A DNA stretch of 64,000 bases from a bacterium (GTDB lineage: Bacteria > Bacillota > Clostridia > Lachnospirales > Lachnospiraceae), in assembly GCA_004562765.1 (NCBI GenBank), contig SFRL01000033.1:1-64000 (forward strand), given 5' to 3'. Under the pieces are notes generated by a model. The model was not told the DNA's origin, did no database searches, and saw only the letters and a program-made list of their open reading frames with translations. Both the position numbers and the translations under genes were made by a program. Shown here piece by piece: positions 9,005 to 17,323 of this stretch; the first letter of the stretch is position 1; each line of letters begins with the position of its first letter.

Positions 9005-10150
9005 ATGCTTCAGATAGAGGAGTGGTTTCGCAGACCTCAGCGCAGGACAGAGCGAAAGACAGCGTCGGCGGTGAAACCGATGGCTGCTCAGGTACATAGA
9101 TCACAGGAGACGGCGGAAGCGTTTGCGGCAGTTTCGAAAACAGTCGAGTCGAAAGCGGTTGAGCCGGAAGCAGTAGAGCCGGAAGAGAAACATTTGAGCG
9201 ACACACAGAAGCCGGAAAAGCAGAATTTGGCGCGCACACTGCAGACTCCGCTTGCAGATGCACCCGAGGACATGTTTGAACCGGAAGAGGCGGTTTTCTG
9301 TGAGCACAGTGAGGACGAGTCACAGGAGAACGTGGATATTCAGGATTCCGTCGCAGAAGCAGAGGAACTGGAGCATATTTCAGAGCAGATAGGGCAGGAT
9401 GTAACAGATATGATCGATATGAAAAAAGAAGATTTTTTACTACAGCAGATCGATGAGTTTCGTGAGAAAGCAAAGCAGCTGCAGCAGCTGATGAAGAACC
9501 GTGAGACAAAGGCAAAGGAATTGCAGGAGACCGTGGACGCGCGAGAGGCAAAGGCAAGTGAGCTGGACAGCCTGATCCATGTGCGAAAAGGTGAGGCGGA
9601 CAAGATCATGAAAAATGTTTCCGTCCGTATTGATTCCATGTCTGCCGGTGTGAGAACAGAGATGTCCGATCTTTCCAATTCGCTCAGCAAAGAGGTAAAC
9701 GGTCTCACAAGGAATCTGACGCACGAATTAAACCAGTCTACAGAAAAGACCCGTCAGGTGGTGGAGGCTGCCACACAGACGATGATCGACCAGAATACGC
9801 GCAGTCTGGAGGGCTTAAAGGAGCAACTGGAGCAGCTGGGTCACAAAGAGCAGATCAATGAGCTGTCCACGGAGATGAACAGTCAGATCACTACATTGAA
9901 GACGGATATCGCAGACAAGATCCACGCCGAGGACGTGAAGTGTTATCGCAACATTCAGGCTTCCATGGACGAGCAGAGCAAGCTGCTGTCCGAGGGAGAC
10001 GAGAAAACACGTCAGCATATCAAAGAGCAGGTAGACAACCTGAGCCGGCAGATGCGCAGCCAGGCGAAGCTTGCAAAGGCATCACTGACCTTTGCGATCC
10101 TCAATTTCCTCGGAGTCGTGGGAATACTGCTGTACCTGATCTTAGTCTAA
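9005..10150 (+). CDS. Coiled-coil protein with C-terminal membrane anchor
   Basis: 381 aa. Residues 1-125 are acidic and low-complexity (repeated V-E-P-E-A units); about 135-355 form long heptad-like coiled coil (LQQLMKNRETKAKELQETV and similar, then methyl-accepting-protein-like helices); the last 20 residues are a single hydrophobic segment ending LLYLILV, giving a tail-anchored topology with the coil in the cytoplasm. GGGAGG lies 7 nt before the ATG. It stands 109 nt after the AAA+ gene and may belong to the same unit. A decayed partial copy lies at 15983-16166. No known family was recognised; it may be a membrane tether or adaptor for the AAA+/papain-like pair. Confidence 0.6.
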   Translation: MLQIEEWFRRPQRRTERKTASAVKPMAAQVHRSQETAEAFAAVSKTVESKAVEPEAVEPEEKHLSDTQKPEKQNLARTLQTPLADAPEDMFEPEEAVFCEHSEDESQENVDIQDSVAEAEELEHISEQIGQDVTDMIDMKKEDFLLQQIDEFREKAKQLQQLMKNRETKAKELQETVDAREAKASELDSLIHVRKGEADKIMKNVSVRIDSMSAGVRTEMSDLSNSLSKEVNGLTRNLTHELNQSTEKTRQVVEAATQTMIDQNTRSLEGLKEQLEQLGHKEQINELSTEMNSQITTLKTDIADKIHAEDVKCYRNIQASMDEQSKLLSEGDEKTRQHIKEQVDNLSRQMRSQAKLAKASLTFAILNFLGVVGILLYLILV

Positions 10151-10175
10151 ATAAAGAGAGATAGGAATATAACAT

Positions 10176-11834
10176 ATGAGTTATAGTGAAACTAACAGTG
10201 TCTGGGTTGTCGGTCATAAAAATCCGGACACTGATTCTACTTGCGCGGCGATTGCATACGCCGCCTTAAAAAATCAGACAGAACGCGAACATTACGAGGC
10301 AAAGCGTGCCGGGGCGATGAACGGAGAGACGACCTATGTGCTGGATTATTTTGGCGTGGAAGCGCCGGAACTGATCCGTGATGTGGGTGCACAGGTCAAG
10401 GATATCAATATTCGCCGCACAGCTGGTGTCCGTGCTGGCATCACGCTGAAAAAAGCGTGGGAACTCATGCAGACAGAGCGCGTGGTGACGTTGCCGATCG
10501 TCAACGAGGAGCGCAAGCTGATCGGACTGATCTCCAACAATGATATTGCAATGTGCTACATGGAGGTATCCAATCTGGAGAGCCTTTCGCAGGCAAGACC
10601 CCAGTACAGAAATATCATCGAAACGCTGAACGGTACACTGCTGACCGGAAATGAGCACGGCATTTTTATGCACGGAAAGGTGGAAGTGGCTGCCGGAAAC
10701 AAGGAGCGTGTCGAAGAGTACATAGAGAAGGACGATCTGGTCATTCTCGGTGACCGTGAGGAGATGCAGCGCCTCTCACTGGAACTGGATGTGAGCTGTA
10801 TGGTCATCTGCGGAGGTTCTCAGGTGTCATCGGAGATTCTGGAGATGGCAAAGCGCAGGGATTGTGTGCTGATCTCTACGCCTTATGATACCTTTACGAC
10901 GGCGCGTCTGATCAACCAGAGCATGCCGATCAAGTCCATCATGACCAAAAAGGGACTGGTGACCTTTGAACTGGAGGATTACGTGGACTATATCCGTGAT
11001 GTGATGTCTAAGGAGCGCCATCGTGACTTTCCGGTATTGGATGAAAACGGAGATTATGTGGGCATGATCTCCCGCAGAAATCTGTTAAACATGCAGAAAA
11101 AGCGTGTGATCCTGGTGGATCATAACGAAAAGACGCAGGCAGTGGATGGTATTTCGGGAGCAGAGATCCTGGAGATCATCGATCATCACAGACTTGGAAG
11201 CCTGGAGACGATGTCACCGGTATTTTTCCGCAATCAGCCGCTAGGTTCTACTTCTTCGATCGTATGGAGAATGTACCAGGAAAAGGGTGTGGAAGTAGAC
11301 GAAAAGATCGCAGGACTTCTCTGTGCAGCGATCATTTCCGATACATTGATGTTCCGATCACCGACCTGTACGGCTTATGATAAAGAAGCCGCAGAAGAAT
11401 TGGCAAAGATCGCCGGTATTGACATTGAGACCTTTGCCAGCAATATGTTCCGCGCGGGCAGTGATTTCAGCAAAAAGAGCATCGAGGAGATCTGTTATCT
11501 TGATTTTAAGACATTTACAGCAGAGAAGATCACCTTCGGTGTCAGCCAGATCAGTGCAATGAGTGCTCTGGATCTCGAGGATGTCAAGCAGCGTGTACAG
11601 GGGTATTTGGAGACGATGCTTTTGGAGCGCAAGCTGGACATGGTATTTATCATGCTGACCAATATCGTCATGGAACAGTCGGAGATCCTGTGTGCCGGAG
11701 AAGGTGCGCGCAGAGTGCTCGGACTGGCATTCCGTGATGCGGGAGAGGAACAGGAAGAAGTACTGCTGCGCGGTGTCGTTTCCCGCAAAAAGCAGTTTAT
11801 CCCGGAGCTGATCCGTGCAATGCAGGAGTCGTAA
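10176..11834 (+). CDS. ppaC: Manganese-dependent inorganic pyrophosphatase with CBS and DRTGG domains
   Basis: Family II pyrophosphatase, hydrolysing pyrophosphate to two phosphates in the cytoplasm. The N-terminal DHH motif is GHKNPDTDS (His14, Asp18, Asp20); the second metal motif is IIDHH (Asp336-His338); the C-terminal DHHA2 part contains SRKKQF. Between them lie a first CBS domain (about 70-120), a DRTGG domain (about 125-245) and a second CBS domain (about 255-310). This architecture (552 aa) is that of the nucleotide-regulated clostridial enzymes, in which adenine nucleotides binding the CBS pair switch activity. It lies 25 nt after the coiled-coil gene. Confidence 0.95.
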   Translation: MSYSETNSVWVVGHKNPDTDSTCAAIAYAALKNQTEREHYEAKRAGAMNGETTYVLDYFGVEAPELIRDVGAQVKDINIRRTAGVRAGITLKKAWELMQTERVVTLPIVNEERKLIGLISNNDIAMCYMEVSNLESLSQARPQYRNIIETLNGTLLTGNEHGIFMHGKVEVAAGNKERVEEYIEKDDLVILGDREEMQRLSLELDVSCMVICGGSQVSSEILEMAKRRDCVLISTPYDTFTTARLINQSMPIKSIMTKKGLVTFELEDYVDYIRDVMSKERHRDFPVLDENGDYVGMISRRNLLNMQKKRVILVDHNEKTQAVDGISGAEILEIIDHHRLGSLETMSPVFFRNQPLGSTSSIVWRMYQEKGVEVDEKIAGLLCAAIISDTLMFRSPTCTAYDKEAAEELAKIAGIDIETFASNMFRAGSDFSKKSIEEICYLDFKTFTAEKITFGVSQISAMSALDLEDVKQRVQGYLETMLLERKLDMVFIMLTNIVMEQSEILCAGEGARRVLGLAFRDAGEEQEEVLLRGVVSRKKQFIPELIRAMQES

Positions 11835-11835
11835 G

Positions 11836-12441
11836 ATGAGGCAGAATGTGAAAGAAAAAACCGTGAAGCAAATGACAAAACAGACATGGAAGCCCGGGAA
11901 CATGCTTTATCCGGTTCCGGCAGTCATGGTGAGTGTGGCGCGTCCGGATGAAAAACCGAATATCATCACGGTGGCATGGGCGGGTACGATCAACTCCGAT
12001 CCGGCGATGCTGTCCATCTCCGTGCGGAAGGAGCGTTACTCCCATGCGATCCTGTGCGAGACGAAGGAATTTGTAGTTAATCTGGTGAGTGAACCGCTGG
12101 TGCGTGCTTGCGACTACTGCGGCGTCCGTTCCGGCAGAGATGTGGATAAATTTGCGCAGATGAAGCTGACCCCTGTATCCGTGGAGGGAGTCAATGCCCC
12201 GGCCATCGCAGAAAGCCCGGTCAGCCTCGCCTGCAAAGTGACGCAGATCATCCCTCTGGGCAGCCATGACATGTTTCTCGCCGAGATCGTCAGCGTGACG
12301 GTAGACGAGCGCTACATGGACGAAAAAGGGACGTTTCATCTGAATGATGCGGGACTGGTGGCGTACTCGCATGGAACTTACTTCAGGCTTGGCAAAGAGC
12401 TGGGCACCTTTGGATTTAGTGTGAGGAAGAAGCGAAACTGA
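11836..12441 (+). CDS. Flavin reductase family protein (FMN-binding split barrel)
   Basis: 201 aa from the ATG at 11836, which lies one base after the pyrophosphatase stop and is preceded by GGAG; an earlier in-frame ATG at 11815 overlaps the upstream gene and has no ribosome binding site. The protein shows the split-barrel flavoprotein pattern: PVPAVMVSV, then NIITVAWAGTINSDPAMLSISV and FVVNLV, with the flavin-binding strands in order. Such proteins bind FMN and serve as flavin reductases or as iron-sulphur-linked electron carriers in anaerobes. The natural substrate cannot be told from sequence. It is probably co-transcribed with ppaC by proximity. Confidence 0.85.
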   Translation: MRQNVKEKTVKQMTKQTWKPGNMLYPVPAVMVSVARPDEKPNIITVAWAGTINSDPAMLSISVRKERYSHAILCETKEFVVNLVSEPLVRACDYCGVRSGRDVDKFAQMKLTPVSVEGVNAPAIAESPVSLACKVTQIIPLGSHDMFLAEIVSVTVDERYMDEKGTFHLNDAGLVAYSHGTYFRLGKELGTFGFSVRKKRN

Positions 12442-12469
12442 CGAGGAATAGTGTGACGAGATGTAAAAG

Positions 12470-12608
12470 AAAAACGAGATGCATTTCTCTGCGATTTTGC
12501 CCGACCGAGCTTGACGAGGGGAAACGAGGTCTGGGATGACCTCGGATTTGACCCGACCGAAGCGGAGCGTAGAAAGGGCAATCGAGCAGAAAATGTATCT
12601 CGTTTTTT
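12470..12608 (+). repeat. Long imperfect inverted-repeat element (terminator-like)
   Basis: An outer stem pairs about 32 nt at 12470-12502 with 12576-12607 (both ends carry AAAAACGAGAT or its complement), and an inner perfect stem CGAGGTC/GACCTCG closes the centre. CCCGACCGA-type sequences occur twice inside. The 3' arm runs into eight T residues, so the RNA could act as a terminator for ppaC and the flavin reductase gene. Its size and layered symmetry also suggest a repeated intergenic element. Confidence 0.65.
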
Positions 12609-12616
12609 TTAGTAAT

Positions 12617-12981
12617 GTGCGCCTAGCGGCGTACGTTTCCAACAGGTGCAAGTCCTGAATCCGCCCGGTAGTGGGAAGGATACAGCTGAAAGCAAGGGTG
12701 TCTATCGTGAGGTGGAAGCTGAAGGAAGCTGGATGTGGGGAACATACTAACCCACGGGCAAATCTCTGGTCTGACGAACAGAAATCACATATGAGGTTAT
12801 GAATGAGGGTAAGGCTGCGTTTCAAGTCGAAGCCCAATAACTACACGGAATAGCAAGCATGAAGCAGAAAATAGATGACATCAACGGATGGCTCTATCAC
12901 AGAATACGTATGTGTATATGGAAACAATGGAAGAAGCCTAAAACAAAGGTGAGAAAGACTGATAAACAGTGGCTTTTATGA
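12617..12981 (+). mobile_element. Remnant of a group II intron
   Basis: GTGCGCC at 12617 matches the canonical 5' start of group II introns and is followed by about 240 nt that resemble domain I of bacterial introns. Next comes a short ORF (12859-12981) encoding the characteristic extreme C-terminus of the intron maturase. Nearly all of the reverse-transcriptase gene is missing, and no domain V or 3' splice end was recognised, so the element is dead. It starts about 9 nt after the T-tail of the hairpin at 12470-12608, the kind of site used by class C introns. Confidence 0.8.
12859..12981 (+). pseudogene. ltrA: Group II intron maturase, C-terminal fragment
   Basis: Forty codons. The stretch WLYHRIRMCIWKQWKKPKT matches the C-terminal end common to LtrA-type intron-encoded reverse transcriptase/maturases. 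The polymerase and X domains are absent. It would be non-functional even if translated. Confidence 0.8.
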
Positions 12982-13034
12982 TTTAGTCACCGTCTCCTAC
13001 TCGATTTAGAAGGTCTGCAGAGAGGTAAACCAAT

Positions 13035-13085
13035 GGTAGAATGTCCAATTATGCCTATAAATCGGCGATTCTACCGATGGTAGGT
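13035..13085 (+). promoter_or_regulatory. Inverted repeat upstream of the XRE regulator gene
   Basis: GGTAGAAT (13035-13042) and ATTCTACC (13078-13085) form a perfect 8-bp inverted repeat separated by 35 nt, about 50 nt before the regulator gene. It may be an autoregulatory operator; this is inference only. Confidence 0.3.
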
Positions 13086-13134
13086 AGCCGGATCGGATGA
13101 CAACTGATATGCTGAGATTCGAAAGGACGTAACA

Positions 13135-13677
13135 ATGGATAAGGAGAGGATGGGGGCATTTATTTCCCGGATTCGAAAAGAAAAGAAGCTGACACAGAAG
13201 GAGCTTGCTGAGCAGCTGCATGTGACTGACAAGGCAGTATCAAAATGGGAACGTGGCATGAGTTACCCGGATATTTCAATGTTGGAATCAATTGCAGAGA
13301 TTCTGGAGATATCCGTTCTGGAACTTCTGGAGGGAGAACGGATCAGTGATGATGCGTCGATCGAAAAAGAGGAAGCCCAACAGCTGCTATGCCAGTCGAT
13401 TTCTATTTCGGATGATGAAATAAACAGAAAACATATCAGAAGTAAATCCATCATACTGTTTGCTGCGTTGATCATCATGCTTTTACTATCGATCATACTG
13501 AATATCCTTAATTACGAGAGGGATGATGGGAAGGCGATGCTTTCCGTGGATTCCGGCGCATATGAAACGGTGCTGGATGATAATGGAACAGTCGTATTCA
13601 CCGATCCACAGAAGGCACTTGAACAGCTGGCGAAGGATCTTGGAGTGTCAGATGCGTATAAAAAGGAGGTTCAATGA
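13135..13677 (+). CDS. XRE-family regulator with a membrane segment
   Basis: 180 aa. Residues 1-65 are a typical helix-turn-helix of the XRE/Cro family (LTQKELAEQLHVTDKAVSKWERG). An acidic linker follows, then one hydrophobic helix at about 103-123 and an outer or periplasm-side tail of about 55 residues. Membrane-bound XRE proteins of this form are common in Clostridia and usually control an adjacent membrane-protein gene. Its stop codon is 1 nt from the start of the acyltransferase gene, so the two are one operon. Signal and DNA target are unknown. Confidence 0.85.
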   Translation: MDKERMGAFISRIRKEKKLTQKELAEQLHVTDKAVSKWERGMSYPDISMLESIAEILEISVLELLEGERISDDASIEKEEAQQLLCQSISISDDEINRKHIRSKSIILFAALIIMLLLSIILNILNYERDDGKAMLSVDSGAYETVLDDNGTVVFTDPQKALEQLAKDLGVSDAYKKEVQ

Positions 13678-13678
13678 T

Positions 13679-14779
13679 ATGGATATCGTGACTGGTTTTA
13701 TGATCATCATACTTGCGCTTATTCTTCTCTGGCAGATGAAGCCTGCACCGAAAGGAACATTTTATGAGAATAGCTTTTCGCTCGCGGTCAGTAAGGGTAT
13801 TCAGGGCTTTTTTGCATTATTGATCATCGCGCATCACGTGTACATATTCCTGAATACAAGAGGAATTGCTGCGGAGTCATTGCAATGTTTTGAACATGCA
13901 GGGGTGCTTTTGATCGGGTTTTTCTTTTTCTGCTCCGGCTATGGACTGATCATCAGTTTTCACACAAAACAGAATTATTTAAAGGGATTTGTGGTAAAGC
14001 GTGTGCTGATCGTTTTGGTTCCGTTTTTCATCTGTAATTATGCATATCTGAGCGTGGAATTACTGCTCGGAAGCCGGTTTCGCATATCGGAACTGATTGC
14101 TGCGTTCTTTGGAGTATTGCTGTTGAACTCACAAATGTGGTTTGCTGTAGAGATTATGTGTCTATACCTTATTTTCTATCTGCTTTTTTCACATGTGAAA
14201 GATGAGAAATGTTCCATTGCGATCATTGTCCTGATCATCGTGGGAATGAGTGCATTGACGATGCTGAATTGCAGAAGCTATGAGCTGTCCAACTGGTATT
14301 GGGGAGAGTGGTGGTATAACACCACCATGCTGTTTCCGATCGGAATGATCGTAGCGGAAAAAAAAGATCTGCTGAGAAGTCTGGCTGTGAAGCATTACCG
14401 GATCCTTTTGACGATCTCGTTTGTCGGTTTTACGATATTCCGATTGCTCAGCAACAGAGAGCTGCATCTTCGCGGTTACTGGACGATGAAGATGATGGAT
14501 AAGGTACAGGCATATCTGCTTCAGGTGCCAAGCGTCATATTCTTTGTGATGCTGCTCGTGTTGATCCTGTTAAAGGTGAGGGTCGGCAATCCGCTGCTTG
14601 ATTTTCTGGGCAAATTTTCGCTGGAGATCATATTGGTGAACGGCGTGTTTTTGAGGCTTTTTCTGGGGATCATGCAGACATATGGGCTTGTCTGTTATCT
14701 GTGCCTGACATTTGTGGGAACGATTTTATCAGCAGTACTGTTATATAAATTGAAACGAAGTATTCTAGAATTGAAGTAG
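13679..14779 (+). CDS. Acyltransferase-3 family integral membrane protein
   Basis: 366 aa from the ATG at 13679, chosen because AAGGAGG lies 8 nt upstream and it directly follows the regulator stop; a longer reading frame from 13523 would overlap the regulator gene. About ten hydrophobic helices are visible. The early motif FFFFCSGYGLIISF and the SFSLAVSKGIQGFFALLIIAHH block are typical of the OafA/acyltransferase-3 superfamily, which O-acetylates or otherwise acylates cell-surface glycans. The putative active-site His is in IIAHHVY. It is a paralogue of the next gene. Acceptor unknown. Confidence 0.8.
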   Translation: MDIVTGFMIIILALILLWQMKPAPKGTFYENSFSLAVSKGIQGFFALLIIAHHVYIFLNTRGIAAESLQCFEHAGVLLIGFFFFCSGYGLIISFHTKQNYLKGFVVKRVLIVLVPFFICNYAYLSVELLLGSRFRISELIAAFFGVLLLNSQMWFAVEIMCLYLIFYLLFSHVKDEKCSIAIIVLIIVGMSALTMLNCRSYELSNWYWGEWWYNTTMLFPIGMIVAEKKDLLRSLAVKHYRILLTISFVGFTIFRLLSNRELHLRGYWTMKMMDKVQAYLLQVPSVIFFVMLLVLILLKVRVGNPLLDFLGKFSLEIILVNGVFLRLFLGIMQTYGLVCYLCLTFVGTILSAVLLYKLKRSILELK

Positions 14780-14805
14780 TCGTTGTATGACAGAAGGAGG
14801 ATCTG

Positions 14806-15960
14806 ATGAATCAGGTATTGTTGTGGGCTTTATGCGTTTTGGTTGCCGGGGTGTTGTTATTTGGTGTGAAGGTAGCAAAAAAAGGTGAGTGGCAGGAGGA
14901 TTTCTTATCTCTTTCGACTTCAAAATCCCTGCTGGGTGTATTCGCAGTGTTGATCGTTTTGCATCATCTTGCGCAGCTGATGGGAAATCTGCAGATGAAC
15001 CCGGGACCGCTCGCATATCTTGAATATGTGGGAGTTTGTTTTGTGGGAATGTTCTTTTTCTTTTCCGGCTATGGATTGATGTATAGCAAGAATAAACGTG
15101 AGGATTATTTCGATGGATTCTTAAGAAAACGTCTGACCAGCATTTTGGTGCCGTTTTATTTCTGCATTATTATCTTTGTTGCATTTTCACTTTTCATGCA
15201 GATGCCAATGCAGCCGATGGAGATCGTTGCATATCTGAGTGGCTGGTGGTTGCTCAATACACAGATGTGGTATGTTGTTGAAATTGCATTTTTATACCTT
15301 GCATTTTATGTGATTTTCCGCCTGGTGAAAAATGAAACTGCCGGTTTGTGGCTGATGGGAATTTTTATTACCGCCATGGTTGTCGCATCTATTCTGATCG
15401 GACATGGACCGGAGTGTGAGAGTGACAAATGGCTGCAGGGCGAGTGGTGGTTTAATACAACATATATGTTCCTGATCGGAATGATCTTTGCAAAACACGA
15501 GCAGAAACTGGTGGCATTTGCAAAGAAATATTATCCGGTACTGTTGGTTATCAGTACTCTGGCGGCAGTAGGTCTTTCTTTCCCGGCAGTGAGCAGGGTA
15601 CAGGCAGGTACATATTATTGTGAGTATGAGCCGGGCCTTTCATTGGCATCTGTTTTTGGAATCAAGTTGCTGACCCTGATTTTTCAGTTTGCAATGACAT
15701 TTTTTACGATTGCAGCGATCCTGCTTGTCATGATGAAAGTAAAATGTCAGAATGCAGTTATGAAGTCTCTCGGAAAAGTAGCGTTGGAGCTGTATCTGAT
15801 CCATAATCTGTACCTGATCATGTTTGGATATATGGGAATCGGAGGCATCACACAACCGGGAATACTCACATTGGCGGTCGTAATCTGTACATTGGTGACT
15901 GCCTATGTGATCCATGTTCCGATCAGGCGGCTGGTAAGACTGATATCCGGCAATAAGTAG
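14806..15960 (+). CDS. Acyltransferase-3 family integral membrane protein, second copy
   Basis: 384 aa, polytopic. It shares its whole plan with the preceding protein: LSTSKSLLGVFAVLIVLHHLAQ, then FFFFSGYGLMYSKNK, LNTQMWYVVEIAFLYL and GEWWFNTTYMFLIGMIFA. The pair therefore arose by tandem duplication. It has an AGAAGGAGG ribosome binding site 7 nt before ATG. It probably modifies a surface polysaccharide or teichoic acid together with its neighbour, under the XRE regulator two genes upstream. Directly after it lies a decayed copy of the coiled-coil gene. Confidence 0.8.
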   Translation: MNQVLLWALCVLVAGVLLFGVKVAKKGEWQEDFLSLSTSKSLLGVFAVLIVLHHLAQLMGNLQMNPGPLAYLEYVGVCFVGMFFFFSGYGLMYSKNKREDYFDGFLRKRLTSILVPFYFCIIIFVAFSLFMQMPMQPMEIVAYLSGWWLLNTQMWYVVEIAFLYLAFYVIFRLVKNETAGLWLMGIFITAMVVASILIGHGPECESDKWLQGEWWFNTTYMFLIGMIFAKHEQKLVAFAKKYYPVLLVISTLAAVGLSFPAVSRVQAGTYYCEYEPGLSLASVFGIKLLTLIFQFAMTFFTIAAILLVMMKVKCQNAVMKSLGKVALELYLIHNLYLIMFGYMGIGGITQPGILTLAVVICTLVTAYVIHVPIRRLVRLISGNK

Positions 15961-15982
15961 AAAGTTTAAAGATCTCCTTTAG

Positions 15983-16166
15983 GAGCGGAAGGCAGCGCCG
16001 GCAGCAAAACCGGTGACAGCCGCGGTACATAGATCACAGGAGACGGCGGATGAGTCACAGGAGGATGTGGCTCTGCAGGATTCCGTAGCAGAGGCAGAGG
16101 AACTGGAGCATATTTCAGAGCAGATAGGGCAGGATGTAACAGATATGATCGATATGAAAAGAGAAG
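15983..16166 (+). pseudogene. Decayed copy of the coiled-coil protein gene
   Basis: This stretch matches the N-terminal coding part of the gene at 9005-10150. It joins the equivalent of about 9050-9113 to about 9312-9431, so roughly 200 bp are missing inside. The last 65 or so bases before the break are almost identical to the intact gene. There is no ribosome binding site and no coiled coil or membrane segment. It ends at the terminator of the oppositely oriented S1 gene. Confidence 0.85.
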
Positions 16167-16181
16167 CGTATCCCGCTTCTC
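16157..16181 (-). terminator. Terminator of the S1-domain gene
   Basis: Read on the minus strand, GAGAAGCG and CGCTTCTC form an 8-bp stem around a 5-nt loop, followed by TTTT, about 30 nt after the S1 gene stop. Confidence 0.8.
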
Positions 16182-16209
16182 TTTCTTGTATTTATTCGTT
16201 CTTTATTCT

Positions 16210-17115
16210 TTACAATTTCAGTCCTGCGAGCAAACTTCCGAGACTTGTAGTCGCCTGTTCATCGGAGGTGTATTCGATGGCTTCGGCATTTTCTGCCTCC
16301 GTGTCCACCATTTCTTCCTGCAGAACCTTCATGGAGAGGCTGATCTTGTTATCATTCGTATTTAAGATCTTTGCCTGTACTTTTTCGCCTTCTTTTAAGA
16401 CCTCTCCGGGATGCTTGATACGTTTCTGACAGATCTGGGAGATGTGTACGAGTCCGCTTAAGCCATCACCGAGATTGATAAATGCGCCGTAAGGCATAAG
16501 GCTTTCGACGGTTCCTTCCACGACGGAGCCGGGCACAAGCATGGAAATCTTGTGATTGCGGGCCTCCTCCTGCTGCTTGCGGAGTACGACCTTTGCGGAG
16601 AGTACCAGCTTCTCCTTCTCCGGATCAACGGTGATGACGGCAACGTCGAGATCCTTGCCGAGCCACGGGTTGCAGTCCTCCACATAATCGAGGCTTAACT
16701 GGCTGGCGGGGATAAAACCGCGGATGCCCTCCAGATATGCAACGACGCCGCTGGGAACGATTCCCTTGACGCGTACGGTATGAACGCTCTCGTCTTCCAG
16801 ATAGCCTTTCAGTACATCCCATGCAAGCACGTTGTTTGCCTCTTTTTTGGAGAGAAGGATATTGCCCTGACCGTCGTCGGTGCGGATGACGGTTGCTTCT
16901 ACGGTATCGCCCACCTGAACGGCTTCCTTCAGCATGCAGTCGGGATCATCGGAATAGTCTTCTGCTTTGATGATGCCCGGCGCATAATAGCGAAGATCCA
17001 GGGTCACCTCATCTTCGGTCACGGCGATGACGGTTCCGGTTACAATGTCGCCTACACCGATCTTGCGGAAGGAGGCATTGATTTCTGCTTCATAATCTTT
17101 CATTGATTCTGACAT
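16210..17115 (-). CDS. S1 RNA-binding domain protein (ribosomal protein S1-like)
   Basis: 301 aa from the ATG at 17115, preceded on its strand by AAAGGAGTG; upstream in-frame codons reach into the promoter and are not used. Three S1 (OB-fold) domains follow one another: about 20-90 (VGDIVTGTVIAVTEDEVTLDL), 100-170 (less conserved) and 185-260 (PGSVVEGTVESLMPYGAFINLGDGLSGLVHISQI, the best match). Firmicute proteins of this size are annotated as S1-like and are thought to help mRNA binding at the ribosome or RNA turnover. It is monocistronic with its own promoter and terminator, divergent from nifS. Confidence 0.9.
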   Translation of the reverse strand: MSESMKDYEAEINASFRKIGVGDIVTGTVIAVTEDEVTLDLRYYAPGIIKAEDYSDDPDCMLKEAVQVGDTVEATVIRTDDGQGNILLSKKEANNVLAWDVLKGYLEDESVHTVRVKGIVPSGVVAYLEGIRGFIPASQLSLDYVEDCNPWLGKDLDVAVITVDPEKEKLVLSAKVVLRKQQEEARNHKISMLVPGSVVEGTVESLMPYGAFINLGDGLSGLVHISQICQKRIKHPGEVLKEGEKVQAKILNTNDNKISLSMKVLQEEMVDTEAENAEAIEYTSDEQATTSLGSLLAGLKL

Positions 17116-17169
17116 GATTTTTTCACTCCTTTGTCTGGTAAATGCTTTTTTGTATAATTTCTGATACAT

Positions 17170-17198
17170 AGTATAACATATGACTGTTTCCATAGCAA
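17170..17198 (-). promoter_or_regulatory. Promoter of the S1-domain gene
   Basis: On the minus strand TTGCTA, a 17-nt spacer and TATACT stand about 55 nt before the start codon. Confidence 0.65.
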
Positions 17199-17215
17199 GT
17201 TGGTAGGATTTAATC

Positions 17216-17243
17216 TTGACATTGGCAATAAAAGCGTTATAAT
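17216..17243 (+). promoter_or_regulatory. Consensus promoter of the nifS-nifU operon
   Basis: Perfect TTGACA (17216-17221) and TATAAT (17238-17243) with a 16-nt spacer. The leader of about 70 nt contains no recognisable IscR-type palindrome. Confidence 0.85.
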
Positions 17244-17323
17244 GTTAGTGTTCAAAGTGAAATGGAGCTTTCACGCAGTTGCGGAGGGCTTCGAATAGAT
17301 ATTTACAGAAAGAGGCATATATC

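Noticed and set aside
11797..12837. 346-codon minus-strand ORF
   Set aside because: It is antisense to the flavin reductase gene, the hairpin element and the intron remnant, and its sequence is low-complexity Cys/His/Arg-rich as in shadow ORFs.
13523..13678. Upstream extension of the first acyltransferase-3 gene
   Set aside because: This part overlaps the XRE regulator in another frame; the ATG at 13679 has AAGGAGG and gives the expected family N-terminus.
16013..16429. 138-codon plus-strand ORF
   Set aside because: Its first third is the decayed coiled-coil fragment and the rest is antisense to the S1-domain gene; it has no ribosome binding site.
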